A stretch of 64,000 nucleotides of DNA from Achromobacter pulmonis (GCF_002885955.2 NZ_POQS01000002.1:815526-879525), one strand, 5' to 3'. Numbered from the stretch's first letter, positions 17,020 to 26,233 are shown. Numbers and translations: made by a program. The notes: generated by a model not told the origin, from the letters alone.

Positions 17020-20000
17020 ATGAACAAGGTCTACAAGTGCATACTTAACGAGGCCACCGGAAAATGGGTCGTGGCGTCCGAATTGGCGAAGGGAAAAAAG
17101 AAACGCTCGTCGCGTGCCTTGATCGCCATCGCGGGCGCGCTGGTCGCCTCGGCGACGTCTGCCGAAACGCATTACTACAGCGTCAATGACGGCGGAACGC
17201 CGGCGGCCAACTATGCGAACGACGGCGCCACCGGCGCCGACGCGCTGGCCGCAGGCATCGGCGCGACCGCATCCGGCGAGGGCAGCACCGCCATCGGAAC
17301 CGAGACGCGGGCTTCGGGTTACGGCAGCACGGCATTGGGATTCAAGAGCGTCGCCGAACTCGCCTATGACGTCGCCGTCGGGAATGGCGCACGCGCTGTC
17401 GGAGGCCAATCCTCCGCATTCGGCCCAAGCGCCTATGCTTCCGGTACGAGTTCGACCGCCATCGGCTCCGCGGCGCAGGCCACCAACGCGTCCTCCGTGG
17501 CGATAGGCGACAGTTCGCTCGGTTCTGGATTCTGGAGTACCGCCATCGGTTCCCATGCCACCGCCTCGGGCTACAGGTCCCTCGCGGCTGGGCCTGAAGC
17601 CAGCGCCACGGTGGCTGGCGGCGTCGCCCTGGGCAGCAACTCCGTATCGAGTACGGCGGCTGGAGTCGCGCCATTTATTCCGCCTCGCACGACCGCAGCT
17701 CAAGCCAGTGCCATCGCCGCGACGACGAGCACGAGCGGCGCCGTTTCGGTAGGCGATTCCACAAACGGCCTGTATCGCCAGATCACCGGCGTAGCCGGGG
17801 GCACGGCGGACAGCGACGCGGTGAACGTCGCCCAATTGAAAGGCGCTTTCGCCAGCTCGCAGACGCATTACTACAGTGTGAACGACGCGGGCGTGGCCGG
17901 CGGAAACTACAACAACGACGGCGCGACGGGCATCAACGCGCTGGCCGGCGGAGTCGGTGCGACCGCGGGCGGGCGAAGCGGGCTGGCGATGGGCGAGTCG
18001 TCGAAGGCTTCGAACAACGACACGGTGGCCATCGGTCATAACGCGACCGCTGCGAGCGCCAACGCCGCCCATACCGACATGATCGCCATTGGATTGAATG
18101 CCAACGCTTCCAACGATCATGCGCTGGCCATCGGATTTGCTTCCGTAGCGAAGAGCGCCAATTCCGCGGCGGTTGGCGCCAACGCCACGGCAAGCGGCGA
18201 CGCCGCTTCGGCATTCGGCCACAATGCCACGGCTAGCGGCTCGTCGAGCACGGCTTTGGGTCTGGGCGCCAGCGCGTCAAAGGGCAGCGCGGTAGCGTTG
18301 GGCAACTCCGCCAACGCGGCCGCCGACAACTCCACGGCGATCGGCTACCAAGCGGCGACCTCGGCCGTCGGCACCATCGCGATGGGCCAGGGAGCGAAAG
18401 CGCAGACAGGGGCAGCGAACGCCATTGCCATCGGCAGCGGTGCGATCGCTTCCGCCTCCGCCGTCAATTCGCTTGCGCTAGGTAGCGCCGCCGTAGCCTC
18501 GGTCGGCGACGGCGTCGCATTGGGCTCAGGCTCGCTGGCGACCACGGGCGCTTCCGTCCAGGCCTACAATCCTCGCACCGGAATGGCCTCGACCGACGCG
18601 GGCGCCGCCTGGAAAAGCACGCTGGGCGCCGTGAGCGTCGGCAATGCCGCCACTGGCAAGACCCGCCAGATCAATGGCCTGGCCGGCGGCACGCAGGACA
18701 CCGACGCCGTCAACGTCGCACAGTTGAAAGCGTCGACGGCCGACGCGGTAATGTACGACGGCAGCACGCACAACACCGTGACGCTGACCGGCGATGCCTA
18801 CGACTCGAGCGCCAAGACTGGCGGCACCCGCATCCGCAACGTCGCGCGCGGCGTGGGCGACAGCGACGCCGTCAACATGTCGCAACTGAACGAGGCCAAC
18901 ACTCAGATCTCGAACGTGGACAACCGCGTCACCAACGTCGACAACCGCGTCATCGGGCTGGAGAATGACGCCCTGCTGTGGGACCCGGCGGTCAATGGCG
19001 GCGCGGGCGCCTATAGCGCCAACCACGGCGGCGTCGGCCCCAGCAAGATCACCAACGTCGCCGCCGCCGAGCTCACGGACGCCAGCACCGACGCCGTCAA
19101 CGGTAGCCAGTTGAAGGCCACCAACGAGCAGGTGGCCTCTATCGACAACCGCGTCACCACGGTGGAAGGCGACGTGACCACCATCGGCGACCGCATCGAG
19201 AACGTCTACAACACCGGCACCAAGTACTTCCACGCCAACTCCACCGGCATCGACTCCCAGGCCATCGGCCAGGATTCGGTCGCCATCGGCATGGGCGCGG
19301 TCGCCAGCCATGACGGCAGTGTCGCCCTGGGCGCGGGTTCCAATGCTTCCGGCGCCACCCTGGGCAACCAGGCCTATCTGGTGGGCGGCACCGCCAGCGG
19401 CGAGGTCAACGTGGGCAATCGCCGCATCACCGGCCTGTCGGCCGGCGCCGATGATTCCGACGCCGTCAACGTCGCGCAGTTGAAGCAGGCAGCCGCCGAC
19501 TCCACGGCCGATGTCGTCAAGTACGACAACAGCACGCATAACACCGTGACGCTGACCGGCGACGCCTACGACTCGAGCGCCAAGACCGGCGGCACCCGCA
19601 TCCGCAACGTCGCGCGCGGCGTGGGCGACAGCGACGCCGTCAACATGTCGCAACTGAACGAGACCAACACCCAGATCTCGAACGTGGACAATCGCGTCAC
19701 CGCGGTGGAAGGCGATGTGACTACCATCGGCGACCGCATCGAGAACGTCTACAACACCGGCACCAAGTATTTCCACGCCAATTCCACCGGCGCCGACTCC
19801 CAGGCCATCGGCCAGGATTCGGTCGCCATCGGCATGGGCGCGGTCGCCAGCCATGACGGCAGTGTCGCCCTGGGCGCGGGTTCCAATGCTTCCGGCGCCA
19901 CCCTGGGCAACCAGGCCTATCTGGTGGGCGGCACCGCCAGCGGCGAGGTCAACGTGGGCAATCGCCGCATCACCGGCCTGTCGGCCGGCGCCGATGATTC

Positions 20001-21615
20001 CGACGCCGTCAACGTCGCGCAGTTGAAGCAGGCAGCCGCCGACTCCACGGCCGATGTCGTCAAGTACGACAACAGCACGCATAGCACCATCACGCTGACC
20101 GGCAACACGTACAGTTCGGTCACCAAAACCGGCGGCACGCGGATCACCAACGTCGCAGCGGGCGTCGATGGCGGCGACGCCGTCAATCTCGACCAACTGG
20201 AGGCGGCGAAAACCCGCTACTACAGCGTCAATGACGGTGGCGTGATCGGCGCCAACTATGCAAACGATGGCGCCACCGGCGGCAACTCACTGGCCGCCGG
20301 CGTCGCCGCGCAAAGCAGCGCCACGCAAAGCGTCGCTCTCGGCTACAACGCGAAGGCCTATTCTGCGCAAAGCGTGGCGCTGGGCGCCAACAGCATCGCG
20401 AACGCCAGCCTGACCGCGAGCGCCTACAACCCCACCGCGCTCTACACCCTGGCGGGCCTGACCCCGATCGGTGAGGTCTCGGTAGGCTCGGCCGGCAAGG
20501 AACGCCGCATCACCAATGTCGCGGCCGGCGCCGCCGACACCGACGCCGTGAACGTCAGCCAATTGAAGTCGGCGGTCAGCGCAATCTCCGCCAACCCGCC
20601 GGGCAACGACCGAGCGGTGACCTACGATGGCGCGGCCGGCGCCCCCAAGGACAAGGTGACCCTGCAAGGCACGCCATCGACCGACGGCGGCAAGACCGGC
20701 GGCACGATCATCACCAACGTCAAGCAGGGCGAGGTCTCCAAGACCAGCACGGACGCCGTCAATGGCAGCCAACTGTATGAGACCAACCAGCGCGTCGAGA
20801 ATATCGATGTCCGCGTAAGCAACGTCGAGAACAAGTTCGTCGAAACGTTCAGCAGCCTGGACAACGGCTCACGCTACTTCAAGGCCGACGGCACGAACAC
20901 GGACGCCGACAAGGCGACCGTGCAAACCGGCACCAGCGGTGTCGCATCGGGGTCCAATGCGGCCGTCTCCGGGAAGAACGGCGTGGCCATCGGGAGCAAC
21001 GCGGTTTCTGCCGCGGAAGAGACCGTGGCAGTCGGCGCCGGCGCCACGGCATCGGCTTCCGGCGCGACCGCCACCGGCAGCGGCGCGCGAGCGTCCGGCA
21101 AGAGAAGCTCCGCGGTCGGCCAGAAGGCAAGCGCCAGCGGCAACAACTCCGTCGCGGTGGGCGCCGGCGCCAAGGCCTCGAATACCAATAGCGTGGCGCT
21201 GGGCGCGGATTCGGCGACCGACCGCGACAACTCGGTTTCGGTGGGCTATGCCGGTGGCGAGCGGCAAATCACGAACATGGCTGCGGGTACCGCTCCGACC
21301 GACGGCGTCAACGTGTCCCAGTTGAATGACACCAAGAACGACATCGTGAACTACACGAACGGGAAACTGCGCAACCTGCGCAACGATGCCAACGCCGGAA
21401 CGGCGTCGGCCATGGCCATGGCTGCGCTGCCGCAGGCGACGCTTCCCGGCAAGGGTATGTTCGCGCTTGGCGGCGGCACTTACGGCGGCCAGAGCAGCCT
21501 GGCTGTCGGAATATCCAGCATGTCCGAAAGCGGCAAGTGGGTAGTCAAGGCAAACGCGACCACGAACACCCGGGGCAATGTCGGCGCCGCGGTGGGAGTC
21601 GGTTTTCACTGGTAA
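17020..21615 (+). CDS. YadA-like trimeric autotransporter adhesin
   Basis: A 1531-residue surface adhesin of the type V secretion class. It starts with an ESPR segment ([17 protein letters not shown]), which fixes the ATG at 17020, followed by a hydrophobic signal sequence ending near SATSAETH (about 49). Long stretches of head repeats (AIG..A.A.G..S.A.G) alternate with neck motifs ending DAVNVAQLK or DAVNMSQLN, then coiled-coil stalk segments ([15 protein letters not shown]). The C-terminal about 75 residues form the trimeric membrane anchor and end in an aromatic residue (VGVGFHW). Repeats at 19156 and 19699 are near identical. A BvgA-like dyad lies upstream. Likely roles are attachment and autoagglutination (family knowledge). 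Confidence 0.95.
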   Translation: MNKVYKCILNEATGKWVVASELAKGKKKRSSRALIAIAGALVASATSAETHYYSVNDGGTPAANYANDGATGADALAAGIGATASGEGSTAIGTETRASGYGSTALGFKSVAELAYDVAVGNGARAVGGQSSAFGPSAYASGTSSTAIGSAAQATNASSVAIGDSSLGSGFWSTAIGSHATASGYRSLAAGPEASATVAGGVALGSNSVSSTAAGVAPFIPPRTTAAQASAIAATTSTSGAVSVGDSTNGLYRQITGVAGGTADSDAVNVAQLKGAFASSQTHYYSVNDAGVAGGNYNNDGATGINALAGGVGATAGGRSGLAMGESSKASNNDTVAIGHNATAASANAAHTDMIAIGLNANASNDHALAIGFASVAKSANSAAVGANATASGDAASAFGHNATASGSSSTALGLGASASKGSAVALGNSANAAADNSTAIGYQAATSAVGTIAMGQGAKAQTGAANAIAIGSGAIASASAVNSLALGSAAVASVGDGVALGSGSLATTGASVQAYNPRTGMASTDAGAAWKSTLGAVSVGNAATGKTRQINGLAGGTQDTDAVNVAQLKASTADAVMYDGSTHNTVTLTGDAYDSSAKTGGTRIRNVARGVGDSDAVNMSQLNEANTQISNVDNRVTNVDNRVIGLENDALLWDPAVNGGAGAYSANHGGVGPSKITNVAAAELTDASTDAVNGSQLKATNEQVASIDNRVTTVEGDVTTIGDRIENVYNTGTKYFHANSTGIDSQAIGQDSVAIGMGAVASHDGSVALGAGSNASGATLGNQAYLVGGTASGEVNVGNRRITGLSAGADDSDAVNVAQLKQAAADSTADVVKYDNSTHNTVTLTGDAYDSSAKTGGTRIRNVARGVGDSDAVNMSQLNETNTQISNVDNRVTAVEGDVTTIGDRIENVYNTGTKYFHANSTGADSQAIGQDSVAIGMGAVASHDGSVALGAGSNASGATLGNQAYLVGGTASGEVNVGNRRITGLSAGADDSDAVNVAQLKQAAADSTADVVKYDNSTHSTITLTGNTYSSVTKTGGTRITNVAAGVDGGDAVNLDQLEAAKTRYYSVNDGGVIGANYANDGATGGNSLAAGVAAQSSATQSVALGYNAKAYSAQSVALGANSIANASLTASAYNPTALYTLAGLTPIGEVSVGSAGKERRITNVAAGAADTDAVNVSQLKSAVSAISANPPGNDRAVTYDGAAGAPKDKVTLQGTPSTDGGKTGGTIITNVKQGEVSKTSTDAVNGSQLYETNQRVENIDVRVSNVENKFVETFSSLDNGSRYFKADGTNTDADKATVQTGTSGVASGSNAAVSGKNGVAIGSNAVSAAEETVAVGAGATASASGATATGSGARASGKRSSAVGQKASASGNNSVAVGAGAKASNTNSVALGADSATDRDNSVSVGYAGGERQITNMAAGTAPTDGVNVSQLNDTKNDIVNYTNGKLRNLRNDANAGTASAMAMAALPQATLPGKGMFALGGGTYGGQSSLAVGISSMSESGKWVVKANATTNTRGNVGAAVGVGFHW
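19156..20091 (+). repeat. 543-bp-spaced near-identical repeat inside the adhesin
   Basis: The segment from about 19156 to 19548 recurs from 19699 to about 20091, offset exactly 543 bp (181 residues), with only a few substitutions. A second shared block (18768-18931 versus about 19526-19700) has a different offset, so the stalk is mosaic. Copy-number change by recombination is plausible. Confidence 0.85.
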
Positions 21616-21633
21616 ACCGCTGGTGATTCAACG

Positions 21634-21662
21634 GGTCCCGCGGCCGCCACCGCCGCGGGACC
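21634..21662 (+). terminator. Hairpin after the adhesin gene
   Basis: An 11-bp perfect inverted repeat (GGTCCCGCGGC at 21634, complement ending 21662) begins 19 bp after the adhesin stop. No strong T-run follows, so termination efficiency is uncertain. Confidence 0.6.
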
Positions 21663-21867
21663 TGAATGATTTCGTTTCAGAGCGGATTTCGCAGCTCCGT
21701 CCGACGACCCGCGGTTTCGCTCAGCCCGCGCCAATGAGGGAACGGCTTTCCTTTCCATCATCCGCCGCCGGTTCGTCAGATGGGAACGGATCGAGCGAGA
21801 CCCGCTCCTGGGCATGAGTCGGAACAACGTATTCCTACCAGCCAGGCTATCGCGCCTCGAACCCAAA

Positions 21868-21898
21868 AGAAAACAGCCGCTGTAAGCGGCTGTTTTCT
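21868..21898 (-). terminator. Rho-independent terminator of the disrupted tRNA-His locus (bidirectional)
   Basis: A perfect 13-bp inverted repeat (AGAAAACAGCCGC, loop of 5, GCGGCTGTTTTCT) gives T-runs on both strands. On the minus strand it lies directly behind the tRNA-His 3' fragment, which is where the host tRNA terminator is expected. Confidence 0.85.
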
Positions 21899-21908
21899 AA
21901 GGAAATTT

Positions 21909-21935
21909 TGGGGTGGCTGATGGGACTCGAACCCA
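21909..21935 (-). other. Prophage attachment site: 3' fragment of tRNA-His
   Basis: Read on the minus strand this is the T-arm and acceptor end of a tRNA (GGGTTCGAGTCCCATCAGCC, then ACCCCA). It fits the 3' end of betaproteobacterial tRNA-His, which ends CAGCCACCCCA. Upstream on that strand there is no anticodon arm, D-arm or matching 5' acceptor, so only about 27 bp of the gene are present. This is what integration into the 3' end of a tRNA gene leaves at the distal att site; the restored full tRNA should lie at the other prophage end. Confidence 0.75.
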
Positions 21936-22049
21936 TTTAGGCGGGGAATCGAGGGGCATCATGGGTATTAAATCCCTTATTTATCAAGAGCCAAGCCAAT
22001 ATGCTTTCCCCACAACTCCCCCGATTGTTCCCTGGATTGTTCCCCGAGA

Positions 22050-22077
22050 TTGCTGGCATCTTCGATGGCCCTATACT
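22050..22077 (+). promoter_or_regulatory. Sigma70-type promoter for the SRAP gene
   Basis: TTGCTG (22050-22055) and TATACT (22072-22077) are separated by 16 bp, 25 bp ahead of the SRAP start codon at 22102. Two direct copies of GATTGTTCCC lie just upstream (22023 and 22035) and could be phage recombination arm sites or an operator. Confidence 0.55.
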
Positions 22078-22101
22078 GGCCCTTCCGACCGGGAGGGCAC
22101 C

Positions 22102-22794
22102 ATGTGCAGCCACTACACCGCGCTCAAGAAGCAGGCACAGCTGGAAAAGTACTTCCGGGCGCGCGGCATTCCGCTGCCGCCGAAGTCGGACATGTGGCCC
22201 CGGTACGCCGGCCCGTTCATCCGCCGGCCACTGGAGCATGACGCCGGCGACGAGGCGGTGCCGGAGCGCGAAACCGTCGTCGGCCGCTGGGGCATGGTTG
22301 CCCCGGGCACCGCGCCAGAAAAATTGAAGGATGCCGAAAAGCTGCCGACCTTCAACGCGAAGAGCGAAACGGCCAGCAAGCTCTGGACTTTCCGCCTGGC
22401 CTGGCAGCACGGGCGGCGCTGCATCATCCCGGCAGAGGCAATCTTCGAGCCGGACTGGCGCCCGGTCTACGAGGGCAAGACAAAGAACCCAGTGCCCACC
22501 CGCTTCAGCCGAGCCGACGGCGCGCCGCTGGGCATCGCCGGCCTGTGGGACCGTTATCGAGACGCCGCCGGCCAGTGGCAAGAGAGCTACACCATGCTCA
22601 CCATCAACGCCGACCAGGACCCGCTGTTCAAGCACTACCACCAGGCCGGCAAGGAAAAGCGCATGGTCGTCATCCTGCCCGAGGGTGCCTACGAGGACTG
22701 GCTGACGGCGCCGGTCGCCGACACCCGCGAATTCCTGGTGCCCTACCCTGCAGACCGACTGGTCGCCGAGCCCGTGGAAAAGGCCGAACCCTGA
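22102..22794 (+). CDS. SRAP (YedK/HMCES-type) DNA-protein crosslink protein
   Basis: A 230-residue SOS-response-associated peptidase family protein that forms a covalent crosslink with abasic sites in single-stranded DNA. The catalytic Cys2 is exposed after Met removal (MCSHYTAL), with Asn in FNAKSET, Glu in IIPAEAIFEP and a His ahead of KRMVVILPEG. The ATG at 22102 is fixed by the need for Cys at position 2 and by GGGAGGG 5 bp upstream. It is located at the prophage edge beside a LexA box. Confidence 0.92.
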   Translation: MCSHYTALKKQAQLEKYFRARGIPLPPKSDMWPRYAGPFIRRPLEHDAGDEAVPERETVVGRWGMVAPGTAPEKLKDAEKLPTFNAKSETASKLWTFRLAWQHGRRCIIPAEAIFEPDWRPVYEGKTKNPVPTRFSRADGAPLGIAGLWDRYRDAAGQWQESYTMLTINADQDPLFKHYHQAGKEKRMVVILPEGAYEDWLTAPVADTREFLVPYPADRLVAEPVEKAEP

Positions 22795-22814
22795 CCCCAT
22801 TTAAGGCGGAATAT

Positions 22815-22834
22815 ACTGTTCATCCACACAGTAT
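22815..22834. promoter_or_regulatory. LexA-type SOS box
   Basis: TACTGT-N8-ACAGTA, a perfect 6-bp-arm palindrome with the CTGT-N8-ACAG core of the LexA consensus. It overlaps a -10-like TATACT (22813-22818) preceded at 16 bp by CTGACC, so LexA would block the promoter. It lies 18 bp ahead of the small gene at 22853. Confidence 0.8.
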
Positions 22835-22852
22835 TTTCACCCAAGCCGCATC

Positions 22853-23140
22853 ATGGGTAAGCCCGTCCGCACCCCTCCAATCCCTCTAGACCGCCTAATC
22901 GCGCTCTGGAAGATTTCCCTTCCCGTCAGCATCGAGCGCGAGCTGCTGTCAGAGATCGCCAGGCTGCACCGGGTGATAACTGAGGCCCGTGACCTTACAG
23001 ACACCATTGAGACTGCATGGGCCGAAGAGGTCGGCAGTCGCTTCGTGGCAATCCACCGAATGCGGGCCCTGCTGGACGACGAGCCGGCCGTGATCGGACG
23101 GCATCTCAAATCGCCGACCGTGCCTAAGGCTTCGTCCTAG
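22853..23140 (+). CDS. Small SOS-controlled phage protein, unknown function
   Basis: 95 residues, mostly helical, with charged residues (SIERELLSEIARLHRVITEA); no known motif recognised. The ribosome site is poor. The LexA box directly upstream predicts expression only after DNA damage. In other temperate phages LexA-controlled small genes can encode antirepressors (Tum of phage 186), so a role in induction is possible but not shown. It overlaps the end of the convergent spanin gene by 17 bp. Confidence 0.65.
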   Translation: MGKPVRTPPIPLDRLIALWKISLPVSIERELLSEIARLHRVITEARDLTDTIETAWAEEVGSRFVAIHRMRALLDDEPAVIGRHLKSPTVPKASS

Positions 23141-23612
23141 CCGCGGCCTTTGCCCAGGCGTCCCCCGCCCTCAATCCGTCGACGGCTGCGTCAGCATCTG
23201 CTGCCAGTGCTGCATATTCGTCCGTGCACGCTTTGAGAACGTCCCAGGCTCGGGTAGCGGCTTGCTCAGAGAGGCCGGCGCGGGCGGCAGCTTGGGCGGC
23301 GCGGGCACGCTGGGCGGCGATGGCGTCCCGCAAGCTGACAGCAGCACCAGCAGCAAGGTCACGCTCAGCATTCGATAGGCGGGTTGCTTCATTGGCTTTC
23401 TCCAGGCGGCTCGTGTAGTCGGCCACCATTTCCTCTTCCTGGCGCCGATACTGCGCCTCGATCTGGCGGGCGTTGGCCGCGGCCTCCAGTTGCGTGCGGG
23501 CAACGCCGGCCGCCTCCCGATGCGCGCCGTACCAGCCCACGCCCAGCACGGCGCCCACCACCAGGGCAGCGCCGATCAGGTAGGGCAGCGCGGCGCGCAG
23601 CATCGGGTTCAT
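23124..23612 (-). CDS. i-spanin (Rz-like)
   Basis: A 162-residue inner-membrane spanin: one N-terminal transmembrane helix (about 7-27, ALPYLIGAALVVGAVLGVGW) and a long periplasmic helical/coiled-coil region rich in Ala, Arg and Glu. Together with the nested o-spanin it should fuse inner and outer membranes in the last step of lysis. The ATG at 23612 overlaps the endolysin stop (ATGA), which decides the start. Confidence 0.85.
   Translation of the reverse strand: MNPMLRAALPYLIGAALVVGAVLGVGWYGAHREAAGVARTQLEAAANARQIEAQYRRQEEEMVADYTSRLEKANEATRLSNAERDLAAGAAVSLRDAIAAQRARAAQAAARAGLSEQAATRAWDVLKACTDEYAALAADADAAVDGLRAGDAWAKAAARTKP
23171..23392 (-). CDS. o-spanin lipoprotein (Rz1-like), nested in the i-spanin gene
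   Basis: A 73-residue frame embedded completely in the i-spanin gene in another reading frame. It has a lipoprotein signal (MLSVTLLLVLLSAC) with lipidated Cys about 21 and a short Pro-rich periplasmic chain (PSPPSVPAPPKLPPAP). This is the classic embedded Rz1 arrangement. The start at 23392 is chosen because it begins just before the signal sequence. Confidence 0.85.
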   Translation of the reverse strand: MKQPAYRMLSVTLLLVLLSACGTPSPPSVPAPPKLPPAPASLSKPLPEPGTFSKRARTNMQHWQQMLTQPSTD

Positions 23613-24109
23613 GGCACCACCTCGGCGACCGCCTGGCGGTAGAAGTCCGGCCAGGTCTGCGGGTGCGGCTTGCCCGGTCGCCACGTGCGCAGGTACAGCG
23701 CCCAGGCTGCATCCGCGTCACCCACAGCCGGCAGGCGGCCGGGATCGCTCCAAAGAAGCAGACGCGCCAGGCCAGCGGCCAGCACGTCGTCGTTTTCGAT
23801 GGCATCCCAGATAGCCGCATCACGGGCCGGAACGCCGCGCGCCTGATACAGAGCTGCGGCGGCCGCGCTGGTAGCGGTGTGCAGGCGCACGCCATGCACC
23901 ATGCCCCCGCCCTGCTCTGCCTGCCAGAAACTCTTGGCCGGGCCGGTCGGGCGCGGCGGGTTGCCAACGAGTTGTCGGCGATGCTCGAACCGGCTTTCTT
24001 GCAACCCGATGGCCAGTAGCATCACGCGCGCCTCCGGCGTATCCATCCGGGCGGACAGCAGGGCCAGCGCCGGGTCGATACCCGTTTTTATGATCTCGGA
24101 TAGGGTCAT
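23609..24109 (-). CDS. Phage endolysin, lysozyme/transglycosylase-like
   Basis: A 166-residue protein placed between holin-like and spanin genes. The segment MLLAIGLQESRFEHRRQ resembles the catalytic Glu region of lytic transglycosylases, and GPAKSFWQAEQGGGM follows as in phage muramidase-like proteins. No signal peptide is seen, so release through a holin is expected. Start and stop overlap both neighbours by 4 bp. Confidence 0.8.
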   Translation of the reverse strand: MTLSEIIKTGIDPALALLSARMDTPEARVMLLAIGLQESRFEHRRQLVGNPPRPTGPAKSFWQAEQGGGMVHGVRLHTATSAAAAALYQARGVPARDAAIWDAIENDDVLAAGLARLLLWSDPGRLPAVGDADAAWALYLRTWRPGKPHPQTWPDFYRQAVAEVVP

Positions 24110-24384
24110 GGCTTGGGCGTCCTGATGTGCTTGACCGTCACGGCGGCCACATAGAGGGCGGCGGAAGCCGCGAGCGCCGCATCGCCGACGCTGGCCCAGC
24201 CCGCGACGAAAGTGCGGCAGGCGGCGCCGGTCGCGGTGAGGCAGACGGCAGACAGCCCGATTCGCTCAAGCGTTGTGTCCTCGATGGATCGCGCGAACAC
24301 GGCCAGCGCCGCCCCGCCGGCCACCACCAGCCAGCAGATAAACGCCAGAACCGCCCACAGCGTCAGGTAGATGGTGCTGTCCAT
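24106..24384 (-). CDS. Small phage membrane protein of the lysis cassette
   Basis: 92 residues with two or three hydrophobic helices (LTLWAVLAFICWLVVAGGAAL and a C-terminal pair). The ATG at 24384 is preceded by AAGGAG at 7 bp. Its place between the holin candidate and the endolysin suggests a holin or antiholin. Confidence 0.75.
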   Translation of the reverse strand: MDSTIYLTLWAVLAFICWLVVAGGAALAVFARSIEDTTLERIGLSAVCLTATGAACRTFVAGWASVGDAALAASAALYVAAVTVKHIRTPKP

Positions 24385-24385
24385 G

Positions 24386-24694
24386 TCACGCTCCTTTTCC
24401 GCGCACGCGGTCAATCACTGCCTGCCACAGCGCGCCAATCGGAGCCGCCTGGACAGCCTCCCAGGCTCGCGACACGATGGCCATGCCGAACATGCCCGTC
24501 AGGAAGCCGACCAGGCCCTCCGGAATGCCCAGCAGCAGCGACAAGTACGGCGAGGCGTAATAGGCCACCAGCGAGCCGCTGGCCGCCATGCTCAGGCGCG
24601 CCGGCCAGGAGCCTTGCAGATAGCGCATGGACACGGCCGCGCCCAGCACCCCGGCAAACTTTGCCGCGAGGGCATCGAAATCTTGGATGTTCAA
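24386..24694 (-). CDS. Putative holin
   Basis: 102 residues with two to three hydrophobic segments (MAASGSLVAYYASPYLSLLL and LVGFLTGMFGMAIVS) and a charged C-terminus (DRVRGKGA), typical of phage holins. It is the first gene of the lysis cassette and ends one base before the next start. Confidence 0.75.
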   Translation of the reverse strand: MNIQDFDALAAKFAGVLGAAVSMRYLQGSWPARLSMAASGSLVAYYASPYLSLLLGIPEGLVGFLTGMFGMAIVSRAWEAVQAAPIGALWQAVIDRVRGKGA

Positions 24695-24712
24695 TCGCGT
24701 CCCCTATAGACG

Positions 24713-24734
24713 AAAAAAATCCCGCCGAGGCGGG
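24713..24734 (-). terminator. Rho-independent terminator, minus strand, upstream of lysis genes
   Basis: On the minus strand CCCGCC-TC-GGCGGG is followed by A and seven T. It stops transcription arriving from the tail-fibre side, just ahead of the holin gene (starts 24694). Lysis genes would then need read-through, antitermination or their own promoter. Confidence 0.8.
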
Positions 24735-24767
24735 TGTTAATATCCGGAAAAATTGAAGGAGAGGTGC

Positions 24768-25820
24768 ATGTTCCGTAGGATTCAGAACGCAGTGAGACGG
24801 GCCCGGCCGCAGGACGCGGATGTGAACGTCGCTCCGTCGCCGGCCCCCCTCGGGCACGACTTATCCGCTGCTGCGCTTCCGGTACGGCAACGGGAATCGC
24901 CCGAGGTCTCACGGCTGCCGATCTCCGAGGAATTCCATGCCGCGTTCAGGCAAGTGATGCTGGACTCCTTCTATCGAGACAACCCTTACATCGATATCAC
25001 TGACACCGAAGTCTTGAACGCCGACGTTGCGGCGCATGCCGAGCACCGTTTTCGCAGTTTTGAAACGTGGATTGACACGTGGCTAGCACCAGCTGTGCCG
25101 GCGCTTTCATCAATGACCGCCCTGGAGATTGGCCCGGGCACCGGTTCAAGCACGCTAGCGTTTGCGCGTCGAGTCCGCCATGTGGTCAGCTTCGAAATCG
25201 ATGCGCAGGCAATGGTTGCGGCGCGCGCGCGATTGGCATACTTCGGGCAATCGAACGTGGAATTTCACGAACGGCAGTTCGATGAGACAAGCGAGTTTTG
25301 TCAAGCTGGCCACCAAGTCGACTTGGTCGTGCTCTGTGCCGTCCTGGAACACATGACGTTGCAGGAGCGGACCGCGACATTGCGCGCCGCGTGGCGATGC
25401 CTGCGCCCGGGCGGACTGCTTGTTGTCGCGGACACACCGAATCGATTTGCAGCCCTCGACCGGCACACCAGCCTGTTGCCGTTCTATTCCGCACTGCCGC
25501 AAGACATTCAGGCGGAGTACGCCAAGAACGCCCCACGCCGCGACCTCCGCGTCTCGATGGAGAATACGGCCCCCGCCGACGTGGCCGAGCGCTTGACTCG
25601 CTGGGGTGCAGGCATCTCATATCATGACTTCGAGATCGCTTTGGGCCGCGAGATCCACGAGTATATTTTGCTTGATGGGTACGAGCCGGCCATTCTGGAT
25701 ATCTGCCCGGACACTATCGATGATGCGCTGCTACGCATCGCCTTTCACCATCACGCACCTGGCCTGAGCCCCGCGTTCAGTCGTAGCAACCTTTATTTCG
25801 TCGCGACCAAACCTGCGTAG
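24768..25820 (+). CDS. Class I SAM-dependent methyltransferase (phage moron)
   Basis: A 350-residue methyltransferase. Motif I is ALEIGPGTGSSTLAFA near 120, followed by the acidic strand-2 end (VSFEIDA), motif IV-like LVVLCAVLEHM and the post-motif LRPGGLLVVADTP. The substrate is unknown; small-molecule, glycan or protein methylation are all possible. The ATG at 24768 is preceded by AAGGAGAGG. It is alone on the plus strand between minus-strand tail and lysis genes, and its 3' end overlaps the tail fibre assembly gene by 28 bp, as expected for a lysogenic-conversion cargo gene. Confidence 0.85.
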   Translation: MFRRIQNAVRRARPQDADVNVAPSPAPLGHDLSAAALPVRQRESPEVSRLPISEEFHAAFRQVMLDSFYRDNPYIDITDTEVLNADVAAHAEHRFRSFETWIDTWLAPAVPALSSMTALEIGPGTGSSTLAFARRVRHVVSFEIDAQAMVAARARLAYFGQSNVEFHERQFDETSEFCQAGHQVDLVVLCAVLEHMTLQERTATLRAAWRCLRPGGLLVVADTPNRFAALDRHTSLLPFYSALPQDIQAEYAKNAPRRDLRVSMENTAPADVAERLTRWGAGISYHDFEIALGREIHEYILLDGYEPAILDICPDTIDDALLRIAFHHHAPGLSPAFSRSNLYFVATKPA

Positions 25821-26224
25821 GGTGCCTGTGATGCGGGAACCTCAGGCCATGCCGGTTGCGCCAGGGTGAGATCCGTGCGATTGACGGCCACCCGGTATTG
25901 TTTCCAGGCTTTTAGCAAAGCTATTTCGTCCGATGTCGCTTGATCAAGGTCCACTGCGTCTTGCAGCGGTGCAATGCGGACGGCCGCCACGGCCAGCAGC
26001 GCGTCCCGTTGTTGCGCATTGAAAATCTGAATCTGCTCAGGAGTGAGCGGTGGGGGGGCTTGCAGCGCCGGGTTCCCATCCGCATCTGAGGAAAGCACCT
26101 TCCCGCTAGCGAGGCCTTCCAGCAGGGCACTGTATTGCTCGTCAGTCAAAGCGACACAGTAAAGATTGCCCTTGGTGTCGTCGTCGTAGAAGCCGTTCAT
26201 AGACTTTGAATAGTAGAAGGTCAT
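25793..26224 (-). CDS. Tail fibre assembly protein (Tfa-like)
   Basis: 143 residues. The N-terminus (MTFYYSKSMNGFYDDD) and the TDEQYSALLEGLASGKVL segment match caudoviral tail fibre assembly chaperones. Located directly downstream of the tail fibre gene (9-bp gap), as usual. Confidence 0.85.
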   Translation of the reverse strand: MTFYYSKSMNGFYDDDTKGNLYCVALTDEQYSALLEGLASGKVLSSDADGNPALQAPPPLTPEQIQIFNAQQRDALLAVAAVRIAPLQDAVDLDQATSDEIALLKAWKQYRVAVNRTDLTLAQPAWPEVPASQAPYAGLVATK

Positions 26225-26233
26225 GGTTTCTCC

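Noticed and set aside
18526-20196. Minus-strand open frame of about 550 codons opposite the adhesin
   Set aside because: It mirrors the repeats of the adhesin gene and has no start signal or motif.
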